Shown here: piece after piece, positions 5,634 to 14,545 of the stretch
Layout of the letters: every line of letters begins with the position of its first letter
Position numbering within the stretch: the first letter of the stretch is position 1
DNA from: an uncultured Muribaculaceae bacterium
GTDB lineage: Bacteria; Bacteroidota; Bacteroidia; Bacteroidales; Muribaculaceae
Length of the DNA stretch: 32,571 bases
Direction of reading: 5' to 3'
NCBI GenBank assembly: GCA_910584545.1
Contig: CAJUBC010000023.1
Location: forward strand, 1-32,571
Notes under the pieces: model-generated
Seen by the model: the letters and a program-made list of their open reading frames with translations, nothing else
What the model was told of the DNA's origin: nothing
Database searches by the model: none
Translations under genes and position numbers: made by a program

Positions 5634-7277
5634 ATGGCAACAAAACCTTTTCATTATCAGGAAATGTTTCCGCTCGGCGAAGACACCACCGAGTATCAGC
5701 TCCTCACCAAAGAGGGAGTGAAGACCGAAAACTGGAACGGCCACGAGATGCTTGTGGTCGCCCCCGAGGCACTTACCCTCCTTGCCAATGTATGTTCCCA
5801 CAACTGCTCGTTCATGCTCCGCCGCGAGCATAACGAGATGGTGGCCAAGATCCTCCATGACCCCGAGGCATCGGAGAACGATAAGTTCGTGGCCCTCACC
5901 ATGCTCCGCAACGCCGAAGTGGCCGCCAAGGGCGTGCTTCCCTTCTGCCAGGACACCGGTACATCGATCTGCGCCGGCTTCAAGGGACAGAACGTGTGGA
6001 CAGGCTGCGACGATGAGGAGAAAATCTCCGAAGGCGTCTACAAAACCTACACCGAGAACAATCTCCGCTACTCGCAGAACGCTCCCCTCAACATGTACGA
6101 CGAGGTGAACACGGGCTGCAACCTCCCCGCGCAAATAGACATCCACGCCACTACCGGCTCGGAATACAAATTCCTCTTCATAGCCAAGGGTGGCGGTTCG
6201 GCCAACAAGACATACCTCTATCAGGAGACCAAAGCTATCCTCAACAAGAAGACACTCGTGCCCTTCCTCATCGAAAAGATGAAGACTCTCGGCACCGCCG
6301 CATGTCCTCCCTATCACATCGCATTCGTGATCGGCGGCACTTCCGCAGAGGCCAACCTCGCAGCCGTGAAGAAAGCATCGGCTAAATATTACGACAGCCT
6401 TCCCACCAAGGGAAACGAGTACGGCCACGCCTTCCGCGACGTCGAGCTTGAGAAGGAACTTCTCGAAGCCGCTCACTGCCTCGGTCTCGGCGCTCAGTTC
6501 GGCGGCAAATATTTCGCACACGACATCCGCGTGATCCGCATGCCGCGCCACGGCGCAAGCTGCCCCGTCGGAATGGGCGTGAGCTGCTCGGCCGACCGCA
6601 ACATCAAGGCCAAGATCAACCGCGACGGTATCTGGGTCGAGAAACTCGACGAGTTCCCCGGCGAACTGATTCCCGAAGAGCTCCGTCAGGCCGGAGAAGG
6701 CCAGGTCGTGAAGGTAGACCTCAACCGCCCGATGCCCGAGATTCTCGCCGAGCTCGACAAATATCCCGTATCGACACGTCTGTCGCTCAACGGCACCATC
6801 ATCGTGGGCCGCGACATCGCTCACGCCAAGATCAAGGAGCGTCTCGACGCCGGAGAACCGATGCCGCAGTACCTCAAGGACCATCCCATCTACTACGCAG
6901 GTCCCGCCAAGAAACCGGAAGGAATGGCATCCGGATCCTTCGGCCCGACAACAGCAGGACGTATGGACCCGTACGTCGACCAGTTCCAGGAAGCCGGCGG
7001 CAGCATGATCATGATTGCCAAGGGCAACCGCTCGCAGCAGGTGACCGACGCTTGCAAGAAGCATGGCGGCTTCTACCTCGGATCGATCGGCGGTCCCGCC
7101 GCTATCCTCGCCCAGAACTCCATCAAGAATGTGGAGCTTCTCGAATATCCCGAGCTCGGCATGGAGGCTATCTGGAAAATCGAGGTGGAGGACTTCCCCG
7201 CATTCATCCTCGTGGACAACAAGGGCAACGATTTCTTCAAGCAGATCAAGCCCCGCTGCCCCCTCTGCAAAGACTAA
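5634..7277 (+). CDS. fumA: class I fumarate hydratase, [4Fe-4S]
   Basis: A 547-residue iron-sulfur fumarase interconverting fumarate and malate in the TCA cycle or the fumarate-reduction branch used by anaerobic Bacteroidales. With the ATG at 5634, the three cluster cysteines fall at C105 (in FCQDTGT), C224 (in TAACPPYH) and C318 (in GMGVSCSADRN). These are the positions I recall for E. coli FumA, and the length is also near-identical, so this start is preferred over a TTG at 5619. The C-terminal swivelling domain (about 375-547) includes GSFGPTTAGRMDPYVD and ends in RCPLCKD. It is cytoplasmic, single, and preceded by its own promoter; a lipoprotein gene follows after 28 nt. Confidence 0.97.
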   Translation: MATKPFHYQEMFPLGEDTTEYQLLTKEGVKTENWNGHEMLVVAPEALTLLANVCSHNCSFMLRREHNEMVAKILHDPEASENDKFVALTMLRNAEVAAKGVLPFCQDTGTSICAGFKGQNVWTGCDDEEKISEGVYKTYTENNLRYSQNAPLNMYDEVNTGCNLPAQIDIHATTGSEYKFLFIAKGGGSANKTYLYQETKAILNKKTLVPFLIEKMKTLGTAACPPYHIAFVIGGTSAEANLAAVKKASAKYYDSLPTKGNEYGHAFRDVELEKELLEAAHCLGLGAQFGGKYFAHDIRVIRMPRHGASCPVGMGVSCSADRNIKAKINRDGIWVEKLDEFPGELIPEELRQAGEGQVVKVDLNRPMPEILAELDKYPVSTRLSLNGTIIVGRDIAHAKIKERLDAGEPMPQYLKDHPIYYAGPAKKPEGMASGSFGPTTAGRMDPYVDQFQEAGGSMIMIAKGNRSQQVTDACKKHGGFYLGSIGGPAAILAQNSIKNVELLEYPELGMEAIWKIEVEDFPAFILVDNKGNDFFKQIKPRCPLCKD

Positions 7278-7305
7278 GACCCCTTCCCATAAAACAGATA
7301 AACAA

Positions 7306-8187
7306 ATGAAGAAAATGAAATTTCTGGCGATAGCACTCGCTGCAGTCGCACTTCCCCTCGGTTTCGCTTCCTGCGGAGGAAGCGAGGATGATGAAGAGGA
7401 TCTCTGGAAAGGAGAACTCGAGAATCCGAAATACGAATCGGATGCAGTACTGTTCAATGTCACCGACGATGATTCCGACATCGCGAGCATCGAGCTTACA
7501 GCAAGCGGCGACTACATCGTGATCCCGTGTGAGTACGACGCACCTGCGCCTATAATGCCTTCTATGGCTCCCGCACTTCGCAAGACGACTCATAAGAGCA
7601 TCTTCCGGAAAAGTTCCACGAGCCGCGCCGGATGGGAATACGGCGTATTCGGCGAGTACAAGAAACTCAAGGAGGGAGTCTATGAGCTACTCGGTTACGG
7701 TACGCTCACCATCGTGAACGACAGCCGTATCAATCTTGCGCTCGATAACGGTGGCGACCTGAATCTGGATGTCACTAAAGCTACTGAAATTCAAGCGAAC
7801 GCTCTCAACAACCGCCTGTGCCGCACATGGCAAATCACCGGAGGCCAATACAAGGTGTATGACTTAAAGGGCAACCTCATCCACACCGAGAAAATGACCG
7901 ACCGTGAAATTAAGGAAGAATGTGTGGAATACGTTGTAATGTCGAAGGCGAACACTTACATCACCATAGACTGGGATGGGGAAATTGACGGATACGGTGT
8001 CTGGAATTGGGAAGACAAAGACCTTCAGGTCTTCAACTACCATTATACGGACGAAGATTTCACCGGCTCGGTAAAAGTCACTTTCGATGGCGACAGATGC
8101 AAGTTTTACGGACGCCATTATGACGACTGGGGTGAAGATGACGATGAGGCAATAGTCGAAGAAATCATATCCTGCAAGGCAAAATAA
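7306..8187 (+). CDS. hypothetical lipoprotein
   Basis: A 293-residue protein of unknown function. The N terminus is a lipoprotein signal (MKKMKFLAIALAAVALPLGF, then lipobox ASC), giving a mature lipidated Cys at about residue 23. The following acidic stretch (GGSEDDEEDLW) resembles the lipoprotein export signal that sends Bacteroidetes lipoproteins to the cell surface. The rest is polar and beta-rich, with regularly spaced Trp, Tyr and Asp, and reads like a Bacteroidales-specific extracellular beta protein. The ATG at 7306 is chosen because it starts the signal peptide; the longer open frame upstream overlaps fumarase and is not coding. A strong terminator follows. Confidence 0.85.
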   Translation: MKKMKFLAIALAAVALPLGFASCGGSEDDEEDLWKGELENPKYESDAVLFNVTDDDSDIASIELTASGDYIVIPCEYDAPAPIMPSMAPALRKTTHKSIFRKSSTSRAGWEYGVFGEYKKLKEGVYELLGYGTLTIVNDSRINLALDNGGDLNLDVTKATEIQANALNNRLCRTWQITGGQYKVYDLKGNLIHTEKMTDREIKEECVEYVVMSKANTYITIDWDGEIDGYGVWNWEDKDLQVFNYHYTDEDFTGSVKVTFDGDRCKFYGRHYDDWGEDDDEAIVEEIISCKAK

Positions 8188-8210
8188 CAGGATTCATAAA
8201 TCATATTTCG

Positions 8211-8246
8211 AGAGGTTGTGTCAAAATAATAATTGACACAACCTCT
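8211..8246 (+). terminator. Rho-independent-type hairpin after the lipoprotein gene
   Basis: A perfect 14-bp inverted repeat, AGAGGTTGTGTCAA with its complement, has an 8-nt AT loop and is followed by an AT-rich tail. It separates the lipoprotein gene from the next promoter. Confidence 0.8.
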
Positions 8247-8252
8247 ATTCTA

Positions 8253-8284
8253 TTTGACCATGTCGGCGGAATGATGTAATTTTG
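8253..8284 (+). promoter_or_regulatory. promoter of the permease gene, start codon almost at +1
   Basis: TTTG (8253-8256), 20 bp, then TAATTTTG (8277-8284) is an ideal promoter. Transcription should begin around 8289-8292 and the ATG is at 8293, so the mRNA would have almost no leader. Confidence 0.7.
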
Positions 8285-8292
8285 CAGAGATT

Positions 8293-9534
8293 ATGAACTA
8301 CTCCTTTTTTCTGGCCCGCCGACTCGGGCTTTCGGAGGGAGGGCGCAAGAGCAGCCCGGCCGTCAAGGTGGCTGTCACCGCCGTGGCTCTTGCCGTGGCC
8401 GTGATGCTCGCCTCCGTGGCTATAGTACTCGGTTTCAAGAGGGAGATTCGCGAAAAAGTCATCGGCTTCAATTCCCACATCTCGCTCTACGCCGTTCCGG
8501 CCGGTGAAAGCGACACAAACCTGCTTACCCTCACTCCTACCCTCTGTAATATACTCGACGACATGGACTTCGTCACCGACTACAGTCTGGAGGCGTCGAT
8601 ACCCGCAATCCTCAAGACAAAGACGGATTTCAAAGGTGTATACATGCGCAGCCTCGGCGGGGCGAGCATCAGGAATTTCCTCACCGAAAACCTCGAGGAG
8701 GGAGCTATCCCTGACTACGGAAATGAGGACAACAGCCAGAAAATACTGATCTCGAGAATAGCAGCCGACCAGCTCGGGCTCAAGAAGGGAGATAAAATAG
8801 ACACTTACTTCATCACTGACGATGTCAGGGTGCGCCGGCTCGAGATAGCCGGCATATTCAATTCCCATTTCGATACCTACGACGGCATATATGTCTACGG
8901 AGCCCTTCCGCTCATCCAGCAGCTCGGAAACATCGAGAAGGACCAGGGCACCAACCTGATGATACAGACCGACGACTTCAACCGCGTGGAGGAATATTCG
9001 GAGGTAATCGGCGCCACCATGCAGAAAGCGCTCGCCGAAGGTATTGTCTACCGCAACTACAAGGTACAGAACGCTCTCACGCAGGGAGCCGGATATTTTC
9101 AATGGTTATCGTTGCTCGACACCAACGTGATAGTCATCCTCCTTCTGATGACAGTGGTGGCAATTGCCACGCTCATCTCGGGAATGCTGATAATCATACT
9201 CGACAAGAAGCGGTTCATCGGAATTATCCGCTCGCTCGGGGCACCTGTGCGCAACGTCCGTAAGATATTCGTTTTTCTCGCCATGAAGGTGGCCCTTATC
9301 GGGTTGCTCGCCGGCAACGTGCTGATGCTGTCTCTTCTCTGGGCGCAACAGAGATGGCACATACTGCATCTCGACCCGGATGCCTATTACATCGACTTCG
9401 TACCTGTGGAGATGGCTCCCGGCTGGTTCCTGCTCCTCAATGCCGGCATCATTGTCGTGATTTACCTCTCGCTCATACTCCCGTCCATCTTCGCGGCCAA
9501 GATCTCCCCGGCCGACACCATGCGGTATGAGTAG
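8293..9534 (+). CDS. LolC/LolE-like FtsX-family ABC permease
   Basis: A 413-residue inner-membrane permease with FtsX architecture: TM1 near residues 25-50 (VAVTAVALAVAVMLASVAIV), a large periplasmic domain (about 50-265), then three TM segments near 275-300, 325-345 and 375-400. The N terminus MNYSFFLARRLGLSEGG and the C terminus SPADTMRYE fit Bacteroidetes lipoprotein-releasing (LolCDE) permeases, which work with a LolD ATPase to extract lipoproteins from the inner membrane. No ATPase gene is adjacent. The start at 8293 is supported by the family N terminus, even though it leaves essentially no 5' leader. It could be a generic MacB-like permease, but the Lol type fits better. Confidence 0.85.
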   Translation: MNYSFFLARRLGLSEGGRKSSPAVKVAVTAVALAVAVMLASVAIVLGFKREIREKVIGFNSHISLYAVPAGESDTNLLTLTPTLCNILDDMDFVTDYSLEASIPAILKTKTDFKGVYMRSLGGASIRNFLTENLEEGAIPDYGNEDNSQKILISRIAADQLGLKKGDKIDTYFITDDVRVRRLEIAGIFNSHFDTYDGIYVYGALPLIQQLGNIEKDQGTNLMIQTDDFNRVEEYSEVIGATMQKALAEGIVYRNYKVQNALTQGAGYFQWLSLLDTNVIVILLLMTVVAIATLISGMLIIILDKKRFIGIIRSLGAPVRNVRKIFVFLAMKVALIGLLAGNVLMLSLLWAQQRWHILHLDPDAYYIDFVPVEMAPGWFLLLNAGIIVVIYLSLILPSIFAAKISPADTMRYE

Positions 9535-9561
9535 CGATTTGACTATTTCGCCTTTTTTTTG

Positions 9562-9569
9562 TAATTTTG
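9562..9569 (+). promoter_or_regulatory. promoter of the amidase gene
   Basis: TAATTTTG is a perfect -7 box following a T-rich tract. A weak TTTC in place of TTTG lies at 9546-9549. The leader would be about 90 nt. Confidence 0.5.
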
Positions 9570-9666
9570 TTGTTTATTGCGGAAAGTGTGCGGCCGGTTC
9601 CCGGCCCGTACACTATATCTCTATGAATCCAAGACAATTAGGCTTCTTCCCATAAATATACCATCG

Positions 9667-12600
9667 ATGAATCTTCGTAGATTATTACATATCCTTATCG
9701 CGGCGCTTCTGACAATTGCGGTCACCGATGCGCCTCAGATTTTCGCATCCAATTCCGAATCAGCGGTATCGGCTTCCGCATCAGCCTCGAAAAAGAAATC
9801 AAGAAAGAAATCCTCCAGAAAAAGTTCCCGAAAGAAATCAAGTTCGAGGTCGAGAAACAAGAGCAAGAGCAGAAGTAAGAAACGTTCTTCGACGCGCCGC
9901 AAGTTCTCGCGTCCGACAGCAAAGGCAGCTCCCAAGGAGCAGCCGCAGAACGACTCCCTGACCCTGCAGGTCAACAAAGCCCTCCTCGACTGGATTCCCT
10001 CAAACCTCAATCCCGGAGGACTGCGGGTCAATTCGGTCAAACCCGACAAGTCGCGCCGTTACGCGGTTGTGAACCTCAACGAGCATTTCACTTATCTCCC
10101 CGTGACGCACGACCTCATCGACTCCATATCGAAGCATGTGTCCAAAGCCCTCCCCGATTCCCTCGCAGGATACAGGGTCGGACTCAACGTGGGCCACAAG
10201 TCGCTCGCCTATTACATCACGAAAGTCGACAAACTTCCCCAGCAATACCGCGTCAATCCACCCTTCGTCTCTGAGCGCAACCCCATGGTCCGTCCCACAA
10301 AGGGCATGGACCGCGACATCGTGGCCCTATGGCACTCCCACGGCAGATACTACAAACCGGGCAGCGGAGCATGGATGTGGCAGCGCCCCCTCCTGTTCCA
10401 GACGGTCGAGGATACCTACACCATGGGCTATATCCTTCCGTTCGTCACACCGATGGTGGAGAACGCCGGAGCATACGTGATGCTGCCTCGCGAACGCGAC
10501 ACCAACCGCAACGAGGTGATCGTCGACAACGACACCAACGACGAGGGCCGGATATATTCGCAGCCATATTACCGCGAGCAGTCGGGAGTGACGCACTGGA
10601 GCACCGGCGAACTCGAGGGATTCATCTACGACCTGCCGGACTTCCGCGACACCGAGAATCCGTTCGAGAACGGCACATACCGTCAGACCACGACACAGAA
10701 AGGCGGTAAGCCATCGGTAGCCGCATGGTACGCCGACATTCCCGAGGATGGCGAGTATGCCGTATATGTCAGCTACAAGACGCTGCCCAACTCCACGACC
10801 GACGCGCACTACACCGTGAACTACTCCGGAGGTAGCAAGGAATTCACCGTCAACCAGCAGATGGGTGGCGGCACATGGATATATCTCGGCACATTCCCGC
10901 TCGAAGCAGGATACAGCGACACCGAACCGGTAGTAACCCTCACCAACGATACCGAAGGCACGCCAGGCACCATCGTCACCGCCGACGCAGTGAAGATAGG
11001 AGGCGGTATGGGCAATATAGCCCGATCCGCACGCCGCTCCGACATCTACTATGACCCGTCTACACCTGTCGAGCCTGAATCAGCCGATGGCGACAGCGGA
11101 GAAGATGAGGAAGGGGATGAGGAGGACGACACAGAATCGACCGACGACACCGTGGCTGAGGGCGATCAGTTCGACAATGCCGACAACGCCGACAACACTC
11201 CTGAAGAGAAAGCTCCCGCCGAGAAGCGAGGTCCGGCGCCGGTGTTCCGTACCTCCGGCTATCCCCGGTTCCTCGAAGGGGCCCGCTACTGGCTCCACTG
11301 GGCCGGATTCCCCGAATATGTATACTCGCCGTATCACGGCTCGAACGATTACAAGGATGACTATACAAGCCGCGGCAACTGGGTGAACTATCTCGCCGGC
11401 GGTTCGCGCGTACTGCCGGGCCAGCGCGGGCTCAACATACCGGTCGACGTGACGCTCGCCCTGCACTCCGATGCCGGCAAGAAGAGCGACGACTCCTTCG
11501 TGGGCACCCTCGGCATATACTTCACCAACAACGGTGACTCATACCGCGACGGAACCCCGCGCATCAACTCCCGAATGCTTACCGACATCGTGATGCAGCA
11601 GATCACCAACGACATCCGCCGCGAGTTCGAGCCCCAATGGGTGCGCCGCTCCATGTGGGACAAGACTTACGTAGAAGCACGCGTCCCGGAAGTACCGACT
11701 ACACTGATCGAGCTGATGAGCCACCAGAACTTCGCCGACATGCAGTACGGTCTCGACCCCGCGTTCCGCTTCACCGTAGGCCGTGCCATCTACAAGGGTC
11801 TCGCCCGCTTCCTCGCCGAGCGCAAGGACCGCCAGCTCGTGATCCAGCCGCTGCCGGTGAAGAATTTCGCAATACGCCGCACAGGCAAGCAGAAATACCG
11901 TCTCTCATGGGAGCCGACTCCCGACCGTCTCGAGCCCACGGCGATGCCCACGAAATACATCATCATGGAACGCACCGCCGACCTGCTCGGATTCAATAAG
12001 ATCGCAGAGACCACTTCCACGCATTACGACCTCAAGGTAACCGACGACGACATACACTCCTTCCGGGTGATTGCGGCCAACGAAGGTGGCGTCTCGTTCC
12101 CCTCCGAGACACTCGCCATGCGAGATGTGCCCGGCGACGGCAAACCGGTCCTCATCATAAACGGATTCTCGAGGGTGAGCGCACCCGGCCACTACTCCGC
12201 AGGGAATGAGGCGGGGTTCAACTCAGAAACAGATTTCGGCGTGCCCTACATAAAGGATATCTCCTTCACCGGCTACCAGACCGAATTCCGCCGTTCGGCG
12301 GGAGAAAGCTTCGGGCGCTCCGGGTCGAACTACGCCACCACGGTCATCGCCGGCAACACCTTCGACTATCCTTACGTTCATGGCGAGGCCATCGCCGACG
12401 CGGGCCGTGGATTCGTTTCGGCATCGGCCGGGGCAGTGGAGAACGGAGATGTGAAACTCACCGACTACAATACCATCGACCTCATCCTCGGCAAACAGCG
12501 TCGCACCGTCACCGGCAACGGCAAGAGCGGAGTCCGCTACCATACATTCCCTGCGGAACTGAAGAGTGCGCTCCGCCAGTTCTCCGACAAGGGTGGCGAC

Positions 12601-12993
12601 CTGATAGTGAGCGGTCAGTATGTGGCATCGAGCCTTACCGACATGCGTTCCGATGCCGAGGACCGCGCCTTCGCGGCCGAGGTGCTCGGAGTCACATCCA
12701 CCGAAAGCGACCTCCGCAGGTCCGGGCGCGTACGCCTCTCCTCGGGCAAGAACGTAGGATACTCCGCGACGCTCAACGACAAGCAGTACATAGTCGAAGC
12801 CCCCGATATCCTCCAGGCCGCCGAGGGAGCCGACACCAAGACCATCCTCACATTCTCCGACTCCGGAGCCACTGCCGGCATTCGCCATGACCGAGGCGGG
12901 AAACGGGGGGATGTCACCGTACTCTCCGTTCCGATCGAGAGCCTTCTCGACTCCGATGTCCGTTCACAGCTCATGAAATCGCTACTCAAGTGA
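9667..12993 (+). CDS. N-acetylmuramoyl-L-alanine amidase with inserted golvesin-like domain
   Basis: A 1108-residue secreted protein of the kind often labelled xanthan lyase or golvesin-domain protein in Bacteroidales. Order: signal peptide (1-28), a very basic Lys/Ser/Arg linker (41-82), the first half of an Amidase_3-like zinc domain (about 165-285: ALWHSHG with H225, QTVEDT with E248), and a golvesin/CBM25-like beta domain (about 345-450). An acidic Asp/Glu linker (470-520) follows, then the second amidase half (about 530-815: LALHSDAG with H600, TLIELMSHQN with E682). The end holds a fibronectin-like module and an alpha/beta domain (about 870-1108). The three zinc ligands and catalytic Glu are all present, so it should cleave the peptidoglycan amide bond. 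The ATG at 9667 is chosen because the signal peptide starts there. Confidence 0.85.
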   Translation: MNLRRLLHILIAALLTIAVTDAPQIFASNSESAVSASASASKKKSRKKSSRKSSRKKSSSRSRNKSKSRSKKRSSTRRKFSRPTAKAAPKEQPQNDSLTLQVNKALLDWIPSNLNPGGLRVNSVKPDKSRRYAVVNLNEHFTYLPVTHDLIDSISKHVSKALPDSLAGYRVGLNVGHKSLAYYITKVDKLPQQYRVNPPFVSERNPMVRPTKGMDRDIVALWHSHGRYYKPGSGAWMWQRPLLFQTVEDTYTMGYILPFVTPMVENAGAYVMLPRERDTNRNEVIVDNDTNDEGRIYSQPYYREQSGVTHWSTGELEGFIYDLPDFRDTENPFENGTYRQTTTQKGGKPSVAAWYADIPEDGEYAVYVSYKTLPNSTTDAHYTVNYSGGSKEFTVNQQMGGGTWIYLGTFPLEAGYSDTEPVVTLTNDTEGTPGTIVTADAVKIGGGMGNIARSARRSDIYYDPSTPVEPESADGDSGEDEEGDEEDDTESTDDTVAEGDQFDNADNADNTPEEKAPAEKRGPAPVFRTSGYPRFLEGARYWLHWAGFPEYVYSPYHGSNDYKDDYTSRGNWVNYLAGGSRVLPGQRGLNIPVDVTLALHSDAGKKSDDSFVGTLGIYFTNNGDSYRDGTPRINSRMLTDIVMQQITNDIRREFEPQWVRRSMWDKTYVEARVPEVPTTLIELMSHQNFADMQYGLDPAFRFTVGRAIYKGLARFLAERKDRQLVIQPLPVKNFAIRRTGKQKYRLSWEPTPDRLEPTAMPTKYIIMERTADLLGFNKIAETTSTHYDLKVTDDDIHSFRVIAANEGGVSFPSETLAMRDVPGDGKPVLIINGFSRVSAPGHYSAGNEAGFNSETDFGVPYIKDISFTGYQTEFRRSAGESFGRSGSNYATTVIAGNTFDYPYVHGEAIADAGRGFVSASAGAVENGDVKLTDYNTIDLILGKQRRTVTGNGKSGVRYHTFPAELKSALRQFSDKGGDLIVSGQYVASSLTDMRSDAEDRAFAAEVLGVTSTESDLRRSGRVRLSSGKNVGYSATLNDKQYIVEAPDILQAAEGADTKTILTFSDSGATAGIRHDRGGKRGDVTVLSVPIESLLDSDVRSQLMKSLLK

Positions 12994-13059
12994 CCCGGGC
13001 ACAGCATAGCATAAAAAGTATATAACTAACCATAATCTCCCTCCTCAAACCGCATCAAC

Positions 13060-14526
13060 GTGAAACTGATAAAATTCACAACCGTCAACGCCCTTCGCGA
13101 AGAGATATTCCGCGCGCCGCTCGAGCAGTATGTCCTGCTGCAGATCGGCGACAGGGATGTGCGGCTTGACCCGCACGCGGTACACCGACTCACGGAAGTG
13201 GCTTCGGACATCGACGCCACCATCACATATTCATACTACCGCGACCGTCTTCCCGACGGTGCCACGCGGCTGCACCCGGTGACCGACTACCAGCCCGGCT
13301 CCATCCGCGATGACTTCGACTTCGGGCCGGTAGTGCTCCTCAACGCCGCCGACGTACTCGCCTCTACCGAGGACTTCTCAGCGGAGGAATCGGCCTACCT
13401 CGACGGAGGATGGTACGCCCTCCGTCTCAGGGTGACCATGGGCAGAATGCTCGCCATGATTCCGGAACCGCTCTACACCGTGGAGCAGACCGACACGCGT
13501 AAGAGCGGGGAGAAGCAGCATGACTACGTGCGCCCCGACAACCGCGCCTACCAGATAGAGATGGAGAAGGTGTGCACCGAACATCTCCGCGACATCGACG
13601 CACTCGTCAGCCAGAACCGCGAGAAGGTTGACTATGACTCCGAGTCATTCCCGGTGGAAGCCTCGGTGGTCATTCCCGTCCGCAACCGGGCCCGTACCAT
13701 CATGGATGCGGTCAACTCGGCGCTGTCGCAGATCGCTCCGTTCGATTTCAACGTGATCGTGGTGGACAACGACTCAGACGACGGCACCCGCCAGCTTCTT
13801 GAAAATGTCACTGACCCCCGCCTCATACTGATCAAGGCGGAGAGTTCGGAAAACCTCGGAATAGGCGGTTGCTGGAACAAGGCCCTGCTCGACCCACGCT
13901 GCGGACGCTTCGCCATCCAGCTCGACTCCGACGACCTCTACAATTCCACCGGTGTAATCGAGAGGATTGTCGGAAAGTTCCGCTCCGGCAACCATGCCAT
14001 GGTGATCGGCAGCTACACCCTTGTCAACTTCGAGGGAGAGACCATCCCGCCGGGAGTGATAAGCCACAGTGAATGGACGGATGAGAACGGACCCAACAAT
14101 GCGCTGCGCATCAACGGACTCGGAGCGCCACGTGCATTCTTCACTCCGATTGCCCGGCGCTTCCTTTTCCCAAACGTAAGCTATGGCGAAGACTATGCGA
14201 TGGCATTGCGCATCTGCCGCGATTACTCCATCGGAAGGATTTACCAGCCACTCTATCTCTGCCGGCGCTGGGAGGGTAATTCCGATGCCGCGCTCTCGAT
14301 AGAGAAAACCAACGCCAACAACTCCTACAAGGACTGTCTCCGCTCCATCGAACTGATGGCCCGTGTGCGTCAGAACTATATGGAAGGCAGCAACGACCGG
14401 TACGGATGGCAGTTCCTCGGCTCGTTCCCCGGCAGCCTCCTCAGCAACCTCATGAAAGACGAGGATGACGATGACTTCGATGACGACGATTACGACGACG
14501 ATTATGACGAGGACGATAACGACTGA
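13060..14526 (+). CDS. glycosyltransferase family 2 protein with acidic tail
   Basis: A 488-residue GT-A glycosyltransferase. Residues about 200-410 hold a standard GT2 fold: EASVVIPVRNRARTIMDAVN, VIVVDNDSDDGTRQLL, IQLDSDD (metal-binding DxD type) and YGEDYAMALRI. The first about 195 residues look like the C-terminal half of another GT2-like domain (YSYYRD, DYQPGSIRDDFDFG) lacking its nucleotide-binding half. The last 25 residues are almost only Asp, Glu and Tyr. The start is a GTG at 13060; no in-frame ATG close by gives a better N terminus. Donor and acceptor are unknown; proximity to an amidase and muropeptide genes suggests envelope glycan work. The next gene starts 19 nt after its stop. 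Confidence 0.85.
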   Translation: MKLIKFTTVNALREEIFRAPLEQYVLLQIGDRDVRLDPHAVHRLTEVASDIDATITYSYYRDRLPDGATRLHPVTDYQPGSIRDDFDFGPVVLLNAADVLASTEDFSAEESAYLDGGWYALRLRVTMGRMLAMIPEPLYTVEQTDTRKSGEKQHDYVRPDNRAYQIEMEKVCTEHLRDIDALVSQNREKVDYDSESFPVEASVVIPVRNRARTIMDAVNSALSQIAPFDFNVIVVDNDSDDGTRQLLENVTDPRLILIKAESSENLGIGGCWNKALLDPRCGRFAIQLDSDDLYNSTGVIERIVGKFRSGNHAMVIGSYTLVNFEGETIPPGVISHSEWTDENGPNNALRINGLGAPRAFFTPIARRFLFPNVSYGEDYAMALRICRDYSIGRIYQPLYLCRRWEGNSDAALSIEKTNANNSYKDCLRSIELMARVRQNYMEGSNDRYGWQFLGSFPGSLLSNLMKDEDDDDFDDDDYDDDYDEDDND

Positions 14527-14545
14527 TAAGTATGGCCGCATACCG

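Noticed and set aside
5616..7490. 624-codon open frame antisense to fumarase
   Set aside because: It is a mirror of the GC-rich codon pattern of fumarase, whose family motifs are all intact. The antisense peptide is low-complexity with no domain.
9787..9912. Possible frameshift in the Lys/Ser/Arg-rich stretch of the amidase
   Set aside because: The frame continues uninterrupted from the signal peptide to the catalytic domain, and simple-sequence linkers after signal peptides are plausible.
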